64,000 nt of DNA from Bog-532 sp963828445 (GCA_963828445.1 CAWHFP010000003.1:310001-374000), one strand, 5' to 3'; positions 1 to 11,434 are shown, numbered from the stretch's first letter. Translations and numbers: made by a program. Notes: generated by a model from the letters alone, not told the origin.

Positions 1-1059
1 GCCGGACTGGCTGATGGCCACGTACAGCGTGTCGGGGTCGACCACCGGGTTGCGGTAGCGGAACTCCGACGCGGGCTCGGCGTCGGTGGGGACCCGGGCC
101 AATTCCTCGACCAGCACCGCGCCCATCTGGCCCGCGTAGTAGGCCGAGCCACAGCCCAGGAACTTGACCCGGCGGATCGAACGCAGCTCGCGAGCGTCCA
201 GACTGATGCCGCCCAGCCGGGCGGTGGCGAACCGTTCGTCCAGGCGGCCGCGCAGGACCCGGCGCAGCGCCTCGGGCTGCTCGTGGATCTCCTTGCGCAT
301 GTAGTCCTCGTAGGCGCCCAGCTCATAGTCGCCGTCCTCGGCCTCGACCGTGGTCGGCTCCTTGCTGGTGCGCTGGTTGTCCAGGGTGCGCGTCTGGTAC
401 CCGCCGGCGCGGACGGTGGCCACCTCGCCGTCGTCCAGGTAGACGACCCGCTGGGTGTGCCGGACCAGCGCGGCGACGTCGGAGGCGACGAACATCTCGC
501 TCTCGCCCACGCCGAGCACGATCGGGCTGCCGTTGCGGGCCACCACCAGCTCGTCGGGTCGGCGCACGTCCATGACCAGGAGGCCGTAGGTGCCTTCGAC
601 CCGGCTCAGGGTCCCGCACACCGCGTCCTCCAGCGAGCCGCCGTTGTCCTTCAGCTCGGCCGCGATCATGTGGGCCAGCGCCTCGGTGTCGGTGTCGGAG
701 ACCAGGGTGACCCCGGCCGCGGTCAGCTGGGCGCGGAGCTGCTCGGCGTTCTCGATGATGCCGTTGTGCACCACCGCGATGTGGCCCTCGGTGTCCAGGT
801 GCGGGTGGGCGTTGATCTCGTTCGGCTCGCCGTGCGTGGCCCACCGGGTGTGGCCGATACCCACGCTGGACCGGACCTTGTCGCTGATCTGGTCGCGCAG
901 GTCCTGGACCCGGCCCGCGGTCTTGGTGACCTGCAGCTTGCCCCGGTACACGACCGCCACGCCCGCGGAGTCATAACCGCGGTACTCCAGCCGGTGCAAC
1001 CCTTCCAGCAGTACCGGCATGGCCTCGCGGCGGCCGATGTATCCGACGATCCCGCACAT
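1..1059 (-). CDS. glmS: Glutamine--fructose-6-phosphate aminotransferase (isomerizing), N-terminal part
   Basis: Makes glucosamine-6-phosphate from fructose-6-phosphate and glutamine, the first committed step toward UDP-GlcNAc and peptidoglycan; cytosolic. The protein starts MCGIVGYIG, so Cys2 becomes the N-terminal nucleophile of the class II glutamine amidotransferase domain, which fills about residues 2-220 and includes GIGHTRWATHG and HNGIIEN. The first sugar isomerase (SIS) domain begins near residue 300 (KFLGCGSAYYAG), and the last readable residues are AISQSG, the start of the sugar-phosphate loop. About 260 C-terminal residues lie beyond the left edge. The start has a GGAGGG ribosome site about 10 nt upstream. 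No frame break in 353 codons. Confidence 0.97.
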   Translation of the reverse strand, partial: MCGIVGYIGRREAMPVLLEGLHRLEYRGYDSAGVAVVYRGKLQVTKTAGRVQDLRDQISDKVRSSVGIGHTRWATHGEPNEINAHPHLDTEGHIAVVHNGIIENAEQLRAQLTAAGVTLVSDTDTEALAHMIAAELKDNGGSLEDAVCGTLSRVEGTYGLLVMDVRRPDELVVARNGSPIVLGVGESEMFVASDVAALVRHTQRVVYLDDGEVATVRAGGYQTRTLDNQRTSKEPTTVEAEDGDYELGAYEDYMRKEIHEQPEALRRVLRGRLDERFATARLGGISLDARELRSIRRVKFLGCGSAYYAGQMGAVLVEELARVPTDAEPASEFRYRNPVVDPDTLYVAISQSG

Positions 1060-1113
1060 GGTGCGTCTCCCTCCGGGGGGCCCGTGGGGGCCTGTGTGTC
1101 AGCCGTAGACAAT

Positions 1114-1392
1114 TCAGCCGTAGACAATGCGGCGGAGCTGGCGCTCGGTCATCGCGGGCGCGCCGAACCTCCGGGTGTCGATCTCGCCGGCGATCGCCGC
1201 CCAGATCTGCGCGTTCTTGACCTGCCGGAGCCGCAGTTCGTGGTGGCGGCGCCGTACGTACTCCTCGACGGTCTCGTCGAAGTACGCGACCACGTCGGCG
1301 ATCACCCTGGTCGCGGTGGCCGGGGACAGCCCGGTGGTGGCGATCACGTGACGGACGAGGTCGGGCTCCGCCACCGGCAGAGGGTCCGGCAT
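1114..1392 (-). CDS. Small conserved actinobacterial protein upstream of glmS
   Basis: I do not recognise a named function. The product is 92 residues, predicted mostly helical and basic, with a conserved-looking C-terminal half (YVRRRHHELRLRQ, then a QIWAAIAGEID segment). It ends 54 bp before glmS on the same strand, so the two may be co-transcribed. An in-frame ATG 36 nt further upstream (1428) would add MLFRQARWHIGA; I prefer 1392 because the conserved-looking sequence begins after it. Its real-gene status rests on strong coding bias and absence of a better frame. Confidence 0.6.
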   Translation of the reverse strand: MPDPLPVAEPDLVRHVIATTGLSPATATRVIADVVAYFDETVEEYVRRRHHELRLRQVKNAQIWAAIAGEIDTRRFGAPAMTERQLRRIVYG

Positions 1393-1574
1393 GGCTCCAA
1401 TGTGCCAGCGCGCCTGGCGGAACAGCAAGTTTCCTGCCCGATTCCGGGCACAGATTTTTCCTATTTGGTCGATCTGGCCGATTATAGGGTAATTGCGCGG
1501 GGCGCCGGCCCGGAACTTGGGACCTGATCGGGGTGAAGGCTGGCGTCACCGGCATTAAATGAGAAAATGACCCC

Positions 1575-1919
1575 ATGGGGGATTACCCGGGCGACCCGAA
1601 GCAGCAGTTCACCGCGGCCTGGCACGCGGCCACGGACGCGATGGGTCAGTGGCGCAAGCAGGTGACGGCGGCGACCTCCGAGGCCCTCGACAAACTCGAC
1701 CCGGCCGTCCGGGCCGCGCTGGAGGCGGCCCGGGCCGCGGTGGCCGGGCACTGGGGCGCCTGCCAGTGCCCGTGCACGACGGCGCACCCCCAGGACCAGG
1801 ACGTGTGCGACGGCAAGGCGGTGCTGACCCGGCGGCTGGGCACGCACCGCAGCGCGGCCAGCGTGCCCATCTGCGCCCCCTGCGCGGTGGCCCAGGGCGT
1901 GGCCGAGATGCGCCGCTGA
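1575..1919 (+). CDS. Small cysteine-containing conserved protein
   Basis: A 114-residue cytosolic protein of unknown function. The N-terminal 60 residues look like an amphipathic Ala-rich helix pair (EALDKLDPAVRAALEAARAA). The C-terminal half carries five cysteines in CQCPC, DVCDG and PICAPC contexts, an arrangement that could bind zinc or another metal. That is inference from spacing only. It stands alone between the glmS group and the rho terminator, reading toward rho, so the two converge. No catalytic motif seen. Confidence 0.65.
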   Translation: MGDYPGDPKQQFTAAWHAATDAMGQWRKQVTAATSEALDKLDPAVRAALEAARAAVAGHWGACQCPCTTAHPQDQDVCDGKAVLTRRLGTHRSAASVPICAPCAVAQGVAEMRR

Positions 1920-2064
1920 GGAGCGCGGACCGCTCCCCTCGGCTTCGGGTTTGTGGGCATTTTCTGCTGCCCTGACGACACTTATCGCCCGCAGACCTTT
2001 GGAGGTGGGGCGTCTGGGCCTGGGGTGACTCCGGGGGTGGGGAGCGGGTGGGCTCGGACGTGTT

Positions 2065-2094
2065 GATGCCCGGCTCCGTGGGGAGCCGGGCATC
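2065..2094 (-). terminator. Intrinsic-type hairpin after rho
   Basis: A perfect 13-bp inverted repeat (arms 2065-2077 and 2082-2094, arm GATGCCCGGCTCC) with a 4-nt GTGG loop lies 14 nt past the rho stop codon. It lacks a U tract, as is common for actinobacterial hairpin terminators. It sits between convergent genes and may serve both strands. Confidence 0.8.
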
Positions 2095-2108
2095 GACGGG
2101 GTGGTGGG

Positions 2109-4319
<2,211 letters not shown>

Positions 4320-4788
4320 TAATGGTCCTTCCGTGACGATCCTCGGCCGGCGCTGCGGCCGATCGACCGGGCGCCGCGATTCAGCGAGGCCCAGCCGTAG
4401 ATTCGCTGTTCCCTGATATGCGTCATTGCCCTGGCGCTGGGATGGGATCTTCCTCCATGAGATGTGCCGTGCGTCCGCAGCCGGATCAAGCAAGCTGCCA
4501 ACCCGCTGCCACCCGTGATCGGGCTTGAGCGGACACAATCTGCTGACGCAAAACCGGGGGGCCACCGCCTGACCCTGGCCATGCTGCCGGCCGGGTCGCA
4601 AATGGCTGATGAGCACCTGTCCCACAATGGGGCACCTGGTGCAACACCAAGCCTAACACCCCGAGCGCCCACCGCATTCCCTCACTGCTATCCGTGTGTC
4701 GCGGAGTCAGAAAACCAGTACGGACGTGATTGGACAGCACCCGCACGTACTGAACACTGTGGCCGGAGGCGGATGTTCGCAGGCGTGA
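4320..4788 (-). other. rho leader and upstream intergenic region
   Basis: This 469-bp stretch between the thrB stop and the rho start shows no coding frame with actinobacterial codon bias and is more AT-rich than its flanks. It must hold the rho promoter if rho is not read through from thrB. A long leader would fit the known autogenous control of Rho, but I see no decisive promoter or attenuator hairpin here. Confidence 0.4.
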
Positions 4789-5799
4789 TCACGGCGGTGT
4801 GCCGCCTGCTGGAACTGGGCCGCCTTCTTGATCCGGCGTTACGAGTTGGATGCTAGCGCCTCGCCGGTCAACGTCAAGAGCGCTTATGTCCCAGCCAATA
4901 CCCATATCGCGCACCGTTGAATCCAGCACGTCCAAGCGGGCTGAGCTGGGCGCATCGCCGGCTTCGGGCCGGACCAGGAACGCGAGCACCGATGGTCCGG
5001 CCCCGGAGACCACGGCGGGCACCCCGGCGTCGCGCAGCCGCTGAATGAGGGTCGTGGTCTCCGGCATCACCCCGGCCCGGTAGGGCTGGTGCAGCCGGTC
5101 CTCGGTGGCGGCCAGCAGGATGCCGCCAGGATCGCTGGCGGTGTCACTGGCGGTGTCACTGGTCAGGGCGGCAATCAGGAGCGCGCTGCGGCCCGCGTTG
5201 GTGGCGGCGTCCGCGTGCGGCACCTGGTCCGGGAGCACGCCACGCGCGGTCTTGGTCGACAGTGGCTCCGGGGCGACGATCACGGCGGGCACGATAGCGC
5301 GCAGGGGTGACAGCCGGACCGCGCGTGGCCCGTCGGCCCCGGCCCAGGCCACGGTCAGCCCGCCCAGCAGGCAGGCGGCCACGTTGTCGGGGTGGCCCTC
5401 CAGCTCGGCGGCCAGTCGCAGCGCGGCCTCGTCCGGCAGCCGCTGCGGGCCGTCGCCGGCCAGGGCCCGCGCGGCCAGCACCCCGGACACGATGGCGGCC
5501 GCGGACGAGCCCAGACCGCGCGCATGCGGGATGCGGTTGGCGCAACGCAGGGCCAGGCCAGGTGGTTGCCGTCCATTCAATATTTCGAAGGTCTGGCGCA
5601 TGGCTTTCACGACCAGATGGGCTTCGCCCGCGTCGGCGGTGTCGGCCCCCTCCCCCGCGACCTCGATGGACAGGCCGGAGTCCGTGACCCAGGCTTCCAC
5701 CACGTCGTGCAGGAACAGGGCCAGGCCCAGGCTGTCGAACCCGGGGCCGAGGTTGGCGCTGGTGGCCGGGACCCGGACCCGGACCCCCCGGGCGGTCAT
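4789..5799 (-). CDS. thrB: Homoserine kinase
   Basis: Phosphorylates homoserine for threonine synthesis; GHMP kinase family, cytosolic. The N-terminal strand VRVPATSANLGPGFDSLGLA and the ATP-binding glycine-serine loop HARGLGSSAAAIVSG are both present, and the C-terminal GHMP motif reads VVSGAGPSVLAF. At 336 residues it matches the family. The start is uncertain. The ATG at 5799 fits the family N-terminus but has no strong ribosome site. A second in-frame ATG at 5931 overlaps the thrC stop (ATGA) and would add 44 residues of charged, Glu/Arg-rich sequence. It is the last gene of the receiver-nrtL-lysA-hom-thrC-thrB operon. Confidence 0.93.
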   Translation of the reverse strand: MTARGVRVRVPATSANLGPGFDSLGLALFLHDVVEAWVTDSGLSIEVAGEGADTADAGEAHLVVKAMRQTFEILNGRQPPGLALRCANRIPHARGLGSSAAAIVSGVLAARALAGDGPQRLPDEAALRLAAELEGHPDNVAACLLGGLTVAWAGADGPRAVRLSPLRAIVPAVIVAPEPLSTKTARGVLPDQVPHADAATNAGRSALLIAALTSDTASDTASDPGGILLAATEDRLHQPYRAGVMPETTTLIQRLRDAGVPAVVSGAGPSVLAFLVRPEAGDAPSSARLDVLDSTVRDMGIGWDISALDVDRRGASIQLVTPDQEGGPVPAGGTPP

Positions 5800-5927
5800 C
5801 AGGTAGTCACGCTGTGTTTCCCGCTCGCCTCCAGGCCGCTCGAAGGCGGCCCCTTCCCTCGTCGCGCCGCGCTCGTTCCTCGCTTGACGCTCCTCAGTCC
5901 AGGCACCGCCGCGGCCCTCCGGCTCAC

Positions 5928-7112
5928 TCATACCAAGCCAAGAGCAGCCGCGGCCGCGCCGGAGTCGGCGGAGATGGTGGCGGGCGACGGGGCCCCGGAC
6001 AGCGCCCAGTCCGGGTCCTTCAGGCCGTTGCCGGTGATCGTGCAGACCACCCGGGACCCGGCCGGGATCAGGTCGGCCTCGCGCGAGCGGAGCAGGCCGG
6101 CCACGCTGGCCGAGGAGGCCAGCTCGCCGAACACCGCCTCGTCCCGGGCCAGGATCCGGTAGGCGGCCAGGATCTCCCGGTCGGTGACCGACTGGATCAG
6201 GCCGCCGGACTCGTCCCGGGCCTGCTCGGCCTGGCGCCACGAGGCCGGGTTGCCGATCCGGATCGCGGTGGCGATGGTCTGCGGCTGCCGGACCGGCTCG
6301 CCGGTCACGATCGGCGCCGCCCCGCTGGCCTGGAAGCCGAACATCCGCGGGGCCTGGGTGGACCGGCCGTCCTTGAGGTACTCCTGGTAGCCCATCCAGT
6401 AGGCGGTGATGTTGCCGGCGTTGCCGACCGGCAGGCAGTGCACGTCGGGCGCGTCGCCGAGCGCGTCCACGATCTCGAACGCGGCCGTCTTCTGGCCCTG
6501 GATCCGGTCCGGGTTGACCGAGTTGACCAGGGCCACCGGGTACTCGGCGGACAGCTTGCGGGCGACCTCCAGGCAGTCGTCGAAGCTCCCGCTGACCTGG
6601 AGCAGCCGGGCCCCGTGGACCAGGGCCTGGGCCAGCTTGCCGATGGCGATCTTGCCCTGCGGGACGAGCACGGCACAGGTCATGCCGGCCCGGGACGCGT
6701 AGGCGGCCGCGCTGGCGCTGGTGTTGCCGGTGGAGGCGCAGATCACGGCCTGGGCCCCGCGGCCCGCGGCCGCGCTGATGGCCACGGTCATGCCGCGGTC
6801 CTTGAACGAACCGGTCGGGTTCAGCCCCTCGACCTTGAGGTAGACGTCGCAGCCGGTCCGGGCGGACAGCACCGGCGCGGGCAGCAGCGGCGTACCTCCC
6901 TCGAACAACGTGACCACCGGGGTGGCCTCGTCGACCGGGAGGCGGTCCCGGTACTCGGCGACCACGCCGCGCCAGGCCCGGCCCGTGGGGCTGCCGAGGC
7001 TGACGGGGCTGGTGTGATCGGTGGGATCCTTAGTGCCTGTGGGGCTGGTGGGATTTTTGGTGCCTGTGGTGCCTGTAGGACTGGTGGGACTTTCGAGCTT
7101 GGGTTCGGTCAT
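5928..7112 (-). CDS. thrC: Threonine synthase with repetitive N-terminal extension
   Basis: PLP enzyme converting O-phosphohomoserine to threonine. The PLP lysine lies in NPTGSFKDRGM; the phosphate-binding region near PVGNAGNITAYW is also recognisable. At 394 residues it is about 40 longer than usual, because the conserved start (RAWRGVVAEYRDRLPV) is preceded by some 45 residues built from repeated PTSPTGT-like units. No alternative start codon lies between the repeats and the conserved domain. Its ATG overlaps the hom stop by 4 nt (ATGA) and has GGAGGG upstream, so translation is probably coupled to hom. Its own stop overlaps a possible thrB start in the same way. Confidence 0.95.
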   Translation of the reverse strand: MTEPKLESPTSPTGTTGTKNPTSPTGTKDPTDHTSPVSLGSPTGRAWRGVVAEYRDRLPVDEATPVVTLFEGGTPLLPAPVLSARTGCDVYLKVEGLNPTGSFKDRGMTVAISAAAGRGAQAVICASTGNTSASAAAYASRAGMTCAVLVPQGKIAIGKLAQALVHGARLLQVSGSFDDCLEVARKLSAEYPVALVNSVNPDRIQGQKTAAFEIVDALGDAPDVHCLPVGNAGNITAYWMGYQEYLKDGRSTQAPRMFGFQASGAAPIVTGEPVRQPQTIATAIRIGNPASWRQAEQARDESGGLIQSVTDREILAAYRILARDEAVFGELASSASVAGLLRSREADLIPAGSRVVCTITGNGLKDPDWALSGAPSPATISADSGAAAAALGLV

Positions 7113-8414
7113 GGCGAGCCCTCCTCACCTTCGACCCGCATCACGCTGGCCACGGCGCGGACCGCGTCGAGAGATTCCAGTTCGCTGACCGTAGCGGCCA
7201 GCGCCGCGTCCCGGGCCTGGTGGGACACGATGATCAGCTGCGCGTCGTCGCCGCGGGCCTCCTGGCGGGCGGCGCGGATCGACACGTCGTGCCGGGCGAA
7301 GGCGTCGGCCACCCGGGCCAGCACACCGGGCCGGTCGGCCACGTCGATCGACACGTGATAGCGGGTCAGGGTCTGCCCCATCGGCATGACCGGCAGGCCC
7401 GCGTAGGTGGTGGCGTCCGGCCCGCGCGTGCCGGCCAGCGTGTTCCGGGCCACCGCGACCAGGTCGCCCAGGACCGCGCTGGCGGTGGGCGTGCCGCCCG
7501 CGCCCGCGCCGTAGAACATCAGCGCAGGCCGACTCGGCCTCCACGAACACCGCGTTGTAGGCGCCGCCCACCGTGGCCAGCGGGTGCGAACGCGGGATCA
7601 TGGCCGGGTGCACGCGGACCGAGACCCCGTCCGGGGACTGGTCGCAGATGGCCAGCAGCTTGACCACGCAGCCCAGGGCCCGGGCGCTGGCCATGTCGGC
7701 GGTGGTGACGGCGGTGATGCCCTCGCGGTGCACGTCGGCCGCGGTGACCGCGGTGTGGAAGGCCAGCCCGGCCAGGATCGCGGCCTTGGCCGCGGCGTCG
7801 AACCCCTCCACGTCGGCGGTCGGGTCGGCCTCGGCGTAGCCCAGGGACTGGGCCTCCTCCAGGGCCTCGGCGAAGCCGGCGCCGGAGGTGTCCATCCGGT
7901 CCAGGATGTAGTTGGTGGTGCCGTTGACGATGCCGAGCACGCGCCGGACCCGGTCGCCGGCCAGCGACTCGCGCAGCGGGCGCAGCAGCGGGATCGCCCC
8001 GGCCACGGCCGCCTCGTAGTACAGGTCGGTGCCGTACTCGCGGGCGGCGCCGTGGACCACGGCCCCGTCCTCGGCCAGCAGGGCCTTGTTCGCGGTGACC
8101 ACCGACTTGCCGGCCTTCATCGCGGCCAGCAGCAGCGACCGGGCCGGCTCGATGCCGCCGATCACCTCGACCACGATGTCGATGTCGGGCCGGGTGGCCA
8201 GCTCCATGGCGTCCGCGGTGAGCAGGGACCGGTCGATGGCCGCGTCCCGCCGGTGCTGCGGGCGCCGGACCGCGATACCCGCCAGTTCCAGCCGGGCCCC
8301 GGTCCGCACGGCCAGGTCATCGGCCTGCTCGCGGAGCAGCCGGGCCACCTGGGAGCCGACCGAGCCGCAGCCCAGCAGCGCGATCTTCAGGGTCTTGGAT
8401 TCTGTGTCTGTCAC
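7109..8414 (-). CDS. hom: Homoserine dehydrogenase (one frameshift as read)
   Basis: Reduces aspartate semialdehyde to homoserine, the branch point to threonine and methionine. From the GTG start (MTDTESKTLKIALLGCG) the Rossmann NAD(P) domain GCGSVGSQVA and the catalytic domain (VNGTTNYILD, EADPTADVEGFDAAAK) read normally through NAVFVEAES. The frame breaks near 7526, and the remainder (MFYGAGAGGTPTASAVLGDL, then an ACT domain around RYHVSIDVADRPGVLARVA) continues in another frame to the stop at 7109. Restoring two bases gives about 435 residues, the normal length. The loss is therefore a 2-nt deletion (or 1-nt insertion), most simply a sequence error. It lies 5 nt after lysA and overlaps thrC. 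Confidence 0.9.
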
Positions 8415-8419
8415 TTCGC

Positions 8420-9823
8420 CTATCCCACGTCCAGCCGCAGCAGATCGTCCAGGGTCTCGCGGCGGACAATGACCCGGGCCTCGCCGTCGCGCACCGCGAC
8501 CGTGGCGGGCCGGGGCACATGGTTGTAGTTGCTCGAGATCGACCGGCAGTAGGCGCCGGTCGCGGCGACCGCGATCAGGTCGCCGGGGGCCAGGTCGGAC
8601 GGCAGGTAGGCGTGCCGGACCACGATGTCGCCGCTCTCGCAGTGCTTGCCCACCACCCGGGACAGCATGGCCGGGGCGTCCGAGGCCCGGGAGGCCAGCG
8701 CGCAGGTGTAGCTGGCGTCGTACAGCGCGGTGCGGATGTTGTCGCTCATGCCCCCGTCCACGCTGACGTAGGTACGCAGGCCGTCCACGTCCTTGATCGT
8801 CCCGACCTCATAGATCGTAATCGTGCCCGGCCCGGCGATGCCGCGCCCCGGCTCGACCGTGAGCCGGGGCCGGGACAGCCCGGCCGCCTGGCACTGCCGG
8901 TCGACGATGTCCCGGATGCTGTGGGCCAGCAGCTTGACCTCGGGCGCCTCGTCCTCGTCGGTGTAGGCGATGCCGAAGCCACCGCCCAGGTCCAGCTCCT
9001 CGATCTCCGCGCCGTGCTCGTCCCGGATCCGGACCGCCAGCTCGAGCACCCGGTGCGCGGCCACCTCGAACCCGGCGGTGTCGAAGATCTGCGATCCGAT
9101 GTGCGAGTGCAGCCCGGCCAGCTCCAGGTCCTGGCTGGCCATGACCCGGCGCACCGCCTCGTCGGCGGCCCCGGAGGACAGCGAGAAGCCGAACTTCTGG
9201 TCGTCGTGGGCGGTGGCCATGAACTCATGGGTGTGGGCTTCGACGCCGGTGGTCACCCGGACCAGGACCCGGGGCCGGCGGGCGGGCGGCGTCATCCCGT
9301 CCGGGTTGACGATCAGGGCCAGCCGGGCGATCTCCTCGAACGAGTCGAGCACGATGTGCCCCACCCCGGCCTCGACCGCGCGGGTCAGCTCGGCCACCGT
9401 CTTGTTGTTGCCGTGCAGGGTGATCTGCTCGGGCGGGACGCCGGCGGCCAGGGCCACCTCCAGCTCGCCGCCGGTGCAGACGTCCACGCCGAGGCCTTCG
9501 TCGCTGACCCAGCGCAGCACGGCCTTGGAGCAGAACGCCTTGGCCGCGTAGAACACCCCGGCGTCGGGCCCGAACGCGTCCCGGTAGTCCGAGCAGCGGC
9601 TGCGCAGGTCGGCCTCGTCGCACACGAACAACGGCGTGCCGTAGGTCGCGGCCAGCTCGCGCACGTCCACCCCGCCCACGGTCAGCACCCCGCCGGCCCG
9701 GCGCGCGCTGCGCGGCCAGACCGCGGCCGACAGCTCGTTCAGGTCGGCGGGCGGCGCGGGCGGGTGGTCGGCGGGCAGCACATCGGCGTAACGCGGTCCC
9801 GCCGGATGGGCGACTCGGCTCAT
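8420..9823 (-). CDS. lysA: Diaminopimelate decarboxylase
   Basis: Last step of lysine synthesis, decarboxylating meso-diaminopimelate; fold-type III PLP enzyme, cytosolic. The PLP lysine is in VFYAAKAFCSKAV. The conserved glycine motif DLGGGFGIAY, the HSHIGSQIF segment and the substrate-side cysteine motif KHCESGDI are present. At 467 residues it has the usual actinobacterial length, including an N-terminal extension of about 45 residues before GGVDVRELAATYGTPLFV. It sits 50 nt downstream of nrtL and 5 nt upstream of hom. Confidence 0.96.
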   Translation of the reverse strand: MSRVAHPAGPRYADVLPADHPPAPPADLNELSAAVWPRSARRAGGVLTVGGVDVRELAATYGTPLFVCDEADLRSRCSDYRDAFGPDAGVFYAAKAFCSKAVLRWVSDEGLGVDVCTGGELEVALAAGVPPEQITLHGNNKTVAELTRAVEAGVGHIVLDSFEEIARLALIVNPDGMTPPARRPRVLVRVTTGVEAHTHEFMATAHDDQKFGFSLSSGAADEAVRRVMASQDLELAGLHSHIGSQIFDTAGFEVAAHRVLELAVRIRDEHGAEIEELDLGGGFGIAYTDEDEAPEVKLLAHSIRDIVDRQCQAAGLSRPRLTVEPGRGIAGPGTITIYEVGTIKDVDGLRTYVSVDGGMSDNIRTALYDASYTCALASRASDAPAMLSRVVGKHCESGDIVVRHAYLPSDLAPGDLIAVAATGAYCRSISSNYNHVPRPATVAVRDGEARVIVRRETLDDLLRLDVG

Positions 9824-9873
9824 GCACAGTCCTTCGTGGTCGGCCTGGTTGGTCGGCTCGGCTGGTCAGCGGG

Positions 9874-10875
9874 TCACAGGCGGCCGGGGGCGCTGACGCC
9901 GAGCAGCTCCAGCCCCGCGGCCAGGCTCGCGGCCGCGGCCCCGGTCAGCCACAGCCGGGCCCGCACCACGGGCTCCCGTTCCGGCCAGGCCGGGCAGGTC
10001 ACGCGGCACACCTGGTACGTCTCCGCCAGTTCCTCGCAGAACGTGGTGAACTCGTGTGGCCGGCCCCGGCGCGCGGCCCGGGCCACCTGTTCGGGGAGCC
10101 AGGACAGCACATCGAGCAGGGCTCGCTCCCTGGGGTGTGCGAGCGAGCCCGGCCGGAACTGCTCCGCCGGTCCCCGGCTCAGGCCGAGGTCGGCGGCCCA
10201 GCGCAGCGTCGTCGCAGCGCAGGAGTACGCGTACTGCACAGCATAGGCGGGATTGGCCTCGATGTGCCGCGCCGCGATCTGCGGGTCGGGTGGGACGAGA
10301 TGTTCGGCCGGGGTGCGGGCCAGGGTGTAGCGGATGGCATCCGGCCCGGCGAACTCGACGGTCTCCCGGACGGGACCAGAGTCACCGAAAGCGGTAAGCC
10401 CCACCCCCGACCTTCGATCAAGGAAATCAGACGGGACTGACGCGCCCGCCGCGGCGCCGAGGGCGGCGGTCACCTGGAACAGGACCGTGGTGTGGGCTTC
10501 GGTCCACGGGCCGTCACGGGCGGTGCGGGGCGCGGGCAGCGTGGTGTCGTGCAGGGCGTCGCTGCGGGCGCAGGCGGGGCCGGCCGTGGTGACCCTGGTG
10601 GCCAGGCGTTCGAGGGCTTCGTCGGTGACGGCGATGGTCAGATAGCCCAGCGGGGCTGGTGTGGCGCTGGCGATCCAGGGGCGGCGGCGGAGATCGGCCG
10701 CGATCGCCGCGGCGAGCGGGCGCGGGTCACGCGGGGCCAGGCGCGGCGGGAGCGCGGTGATGTACTGACCGGGGGCGCCGCCGGGGCGCAGGACGGGGTC
10801 GCCGGGCGGCGGGATCCGGTGCCCGCGGCGGCGGGCCGCCGCCAGCACCGCGTGGCGCAGGTCGGCGGTGAGCAT
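9874..10875 (-). CDS. nrtL: ArgS-related DALR anticodon-binding protein
   Basis: A 333-residue stand-alone relative of arginyl-tRNA synthetase. The C-terminal 130 residues match the DALR all-helical anticodon-binding domain (VQYAYSCAATTLRWA, then LLDVLSWLPEQVARAAR, ending LELLGVSAPGRL). The N-terminal part resembles the synthetase Arg-additional domain, but I see no HIGH or KMSKS motif, so it should not charge tRNA. It is conserved just upstream of lysA in many actinobacteria; its role is unknown. It begins 11 nt after the receiver-domain gene. Confidence 0.8.
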   Translation of the reverse strand: MLTADLRHAVLAAARRRGHRIPPPGDPVLRPGGAPGQYITALPPRLAPRDPRPLAAAIAADLRRRPWIASATPAPLGYLTIAVTDEALERLATRVTTAGPACARSDALHDTTLPAPRTARDGPWTEAHTTVLFQVTAALGAAAGASVPSDFLDRRSGVGLTAFGDSGPVRETVEFAGPDAIRYTLARTPAEHLVPPDPQIAARHIEANPAYAVQYAYSCAATTLRWAADLGLSRGPAEQFRPGSLAHPRERALLDVLSWLPEQVARAARRGRPHEFTTFCEELAETYQVCRVTCPAWPEREPVVRARLWLTGAAAASLAAGLELLGVSAPGRL

Positions 10876-10886
10876 CGTCGGCCGGT

Positions 10887-11282
10887 CTAGCCGAGCGGGG
10901 TCGGCGGCGCGCCGGCCAGCTCGCGCACCACGCGGATCATCTCGCCCGGGTCGAACGGCTTGGTCAGGTAGGCGTCCACGCCGATCTGGTGTCCGCGCTG
11001 CTTGTCGTCCTCCTGGGCCCGGGCGGTGATGAGGACCACCTTGATGTGCGCGGTCTCGGGGTTCTTGCGCAGCTCACCGGCGGTGACCCAGCCGTCCAGC
11101 CGCGGCATCATCACGTCCAGCGTGATCACCTGCGGCGCCAGTGCCCCCACCTTGTCCAGGCAGTCCTGACCGTCCACCGCGGTGGCCACGTCAAACCCCT
11201 CAAGCGTGAGGTTCACGGCGATAAGCTGCCTGATCACCTCGTCGTCGTCCACGACGAGCACCCGTCCCAGTCCCTGCGTCAC
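10887..11282 (-). CDS. Single-domain response regulator (receiver only)
   Basis: A 131-residue CheY-like receiver without an output domain. The acidic pocket (VLVVDDDEV), the phosphoacceptor Asp in VITLDVMMPRLDG, the Thr in VVLITARAQ and the Lys in YLTKPFDP are all present, so phosphotransfer should be possible. I take the GTG at 11282 as the start: the frame stays open upstream only because it runs antisense through the tRNA-Arg gene. No kinase is nearby. First gene of the lysA-hom-thrCB operon, an arrangement seen in other actinobacteria. Confidence 0.88.
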   Translation of the reverse strand: MTQGLGRVLVVDDDEVIRQLIAVNLTLEGFDVATAVDGQDCLDKVGALAPQVITLDVMMPRLDGWVTAGELRKNPETAHIKVVLITARAQEDDKQRGHQIGVDAYLTKPFDPGEMIRVVRELAGAPPTPLG

Positions 11283-11434
11283 GGGCGCGAGAGTATCCGC
11301 TCGATGCTCGGTTGTGTGTGCAGTTCGCCCGCGTGTCTCGGTGCGTGTGGCGGCGTGGTCTGGGCGCGCGGTGCGGGCTGGTAAGGTTGCTCCGTTCGTT
11401 CGGCCCGTGTGAATCCCTGGGCCGGCGTGGCTGA

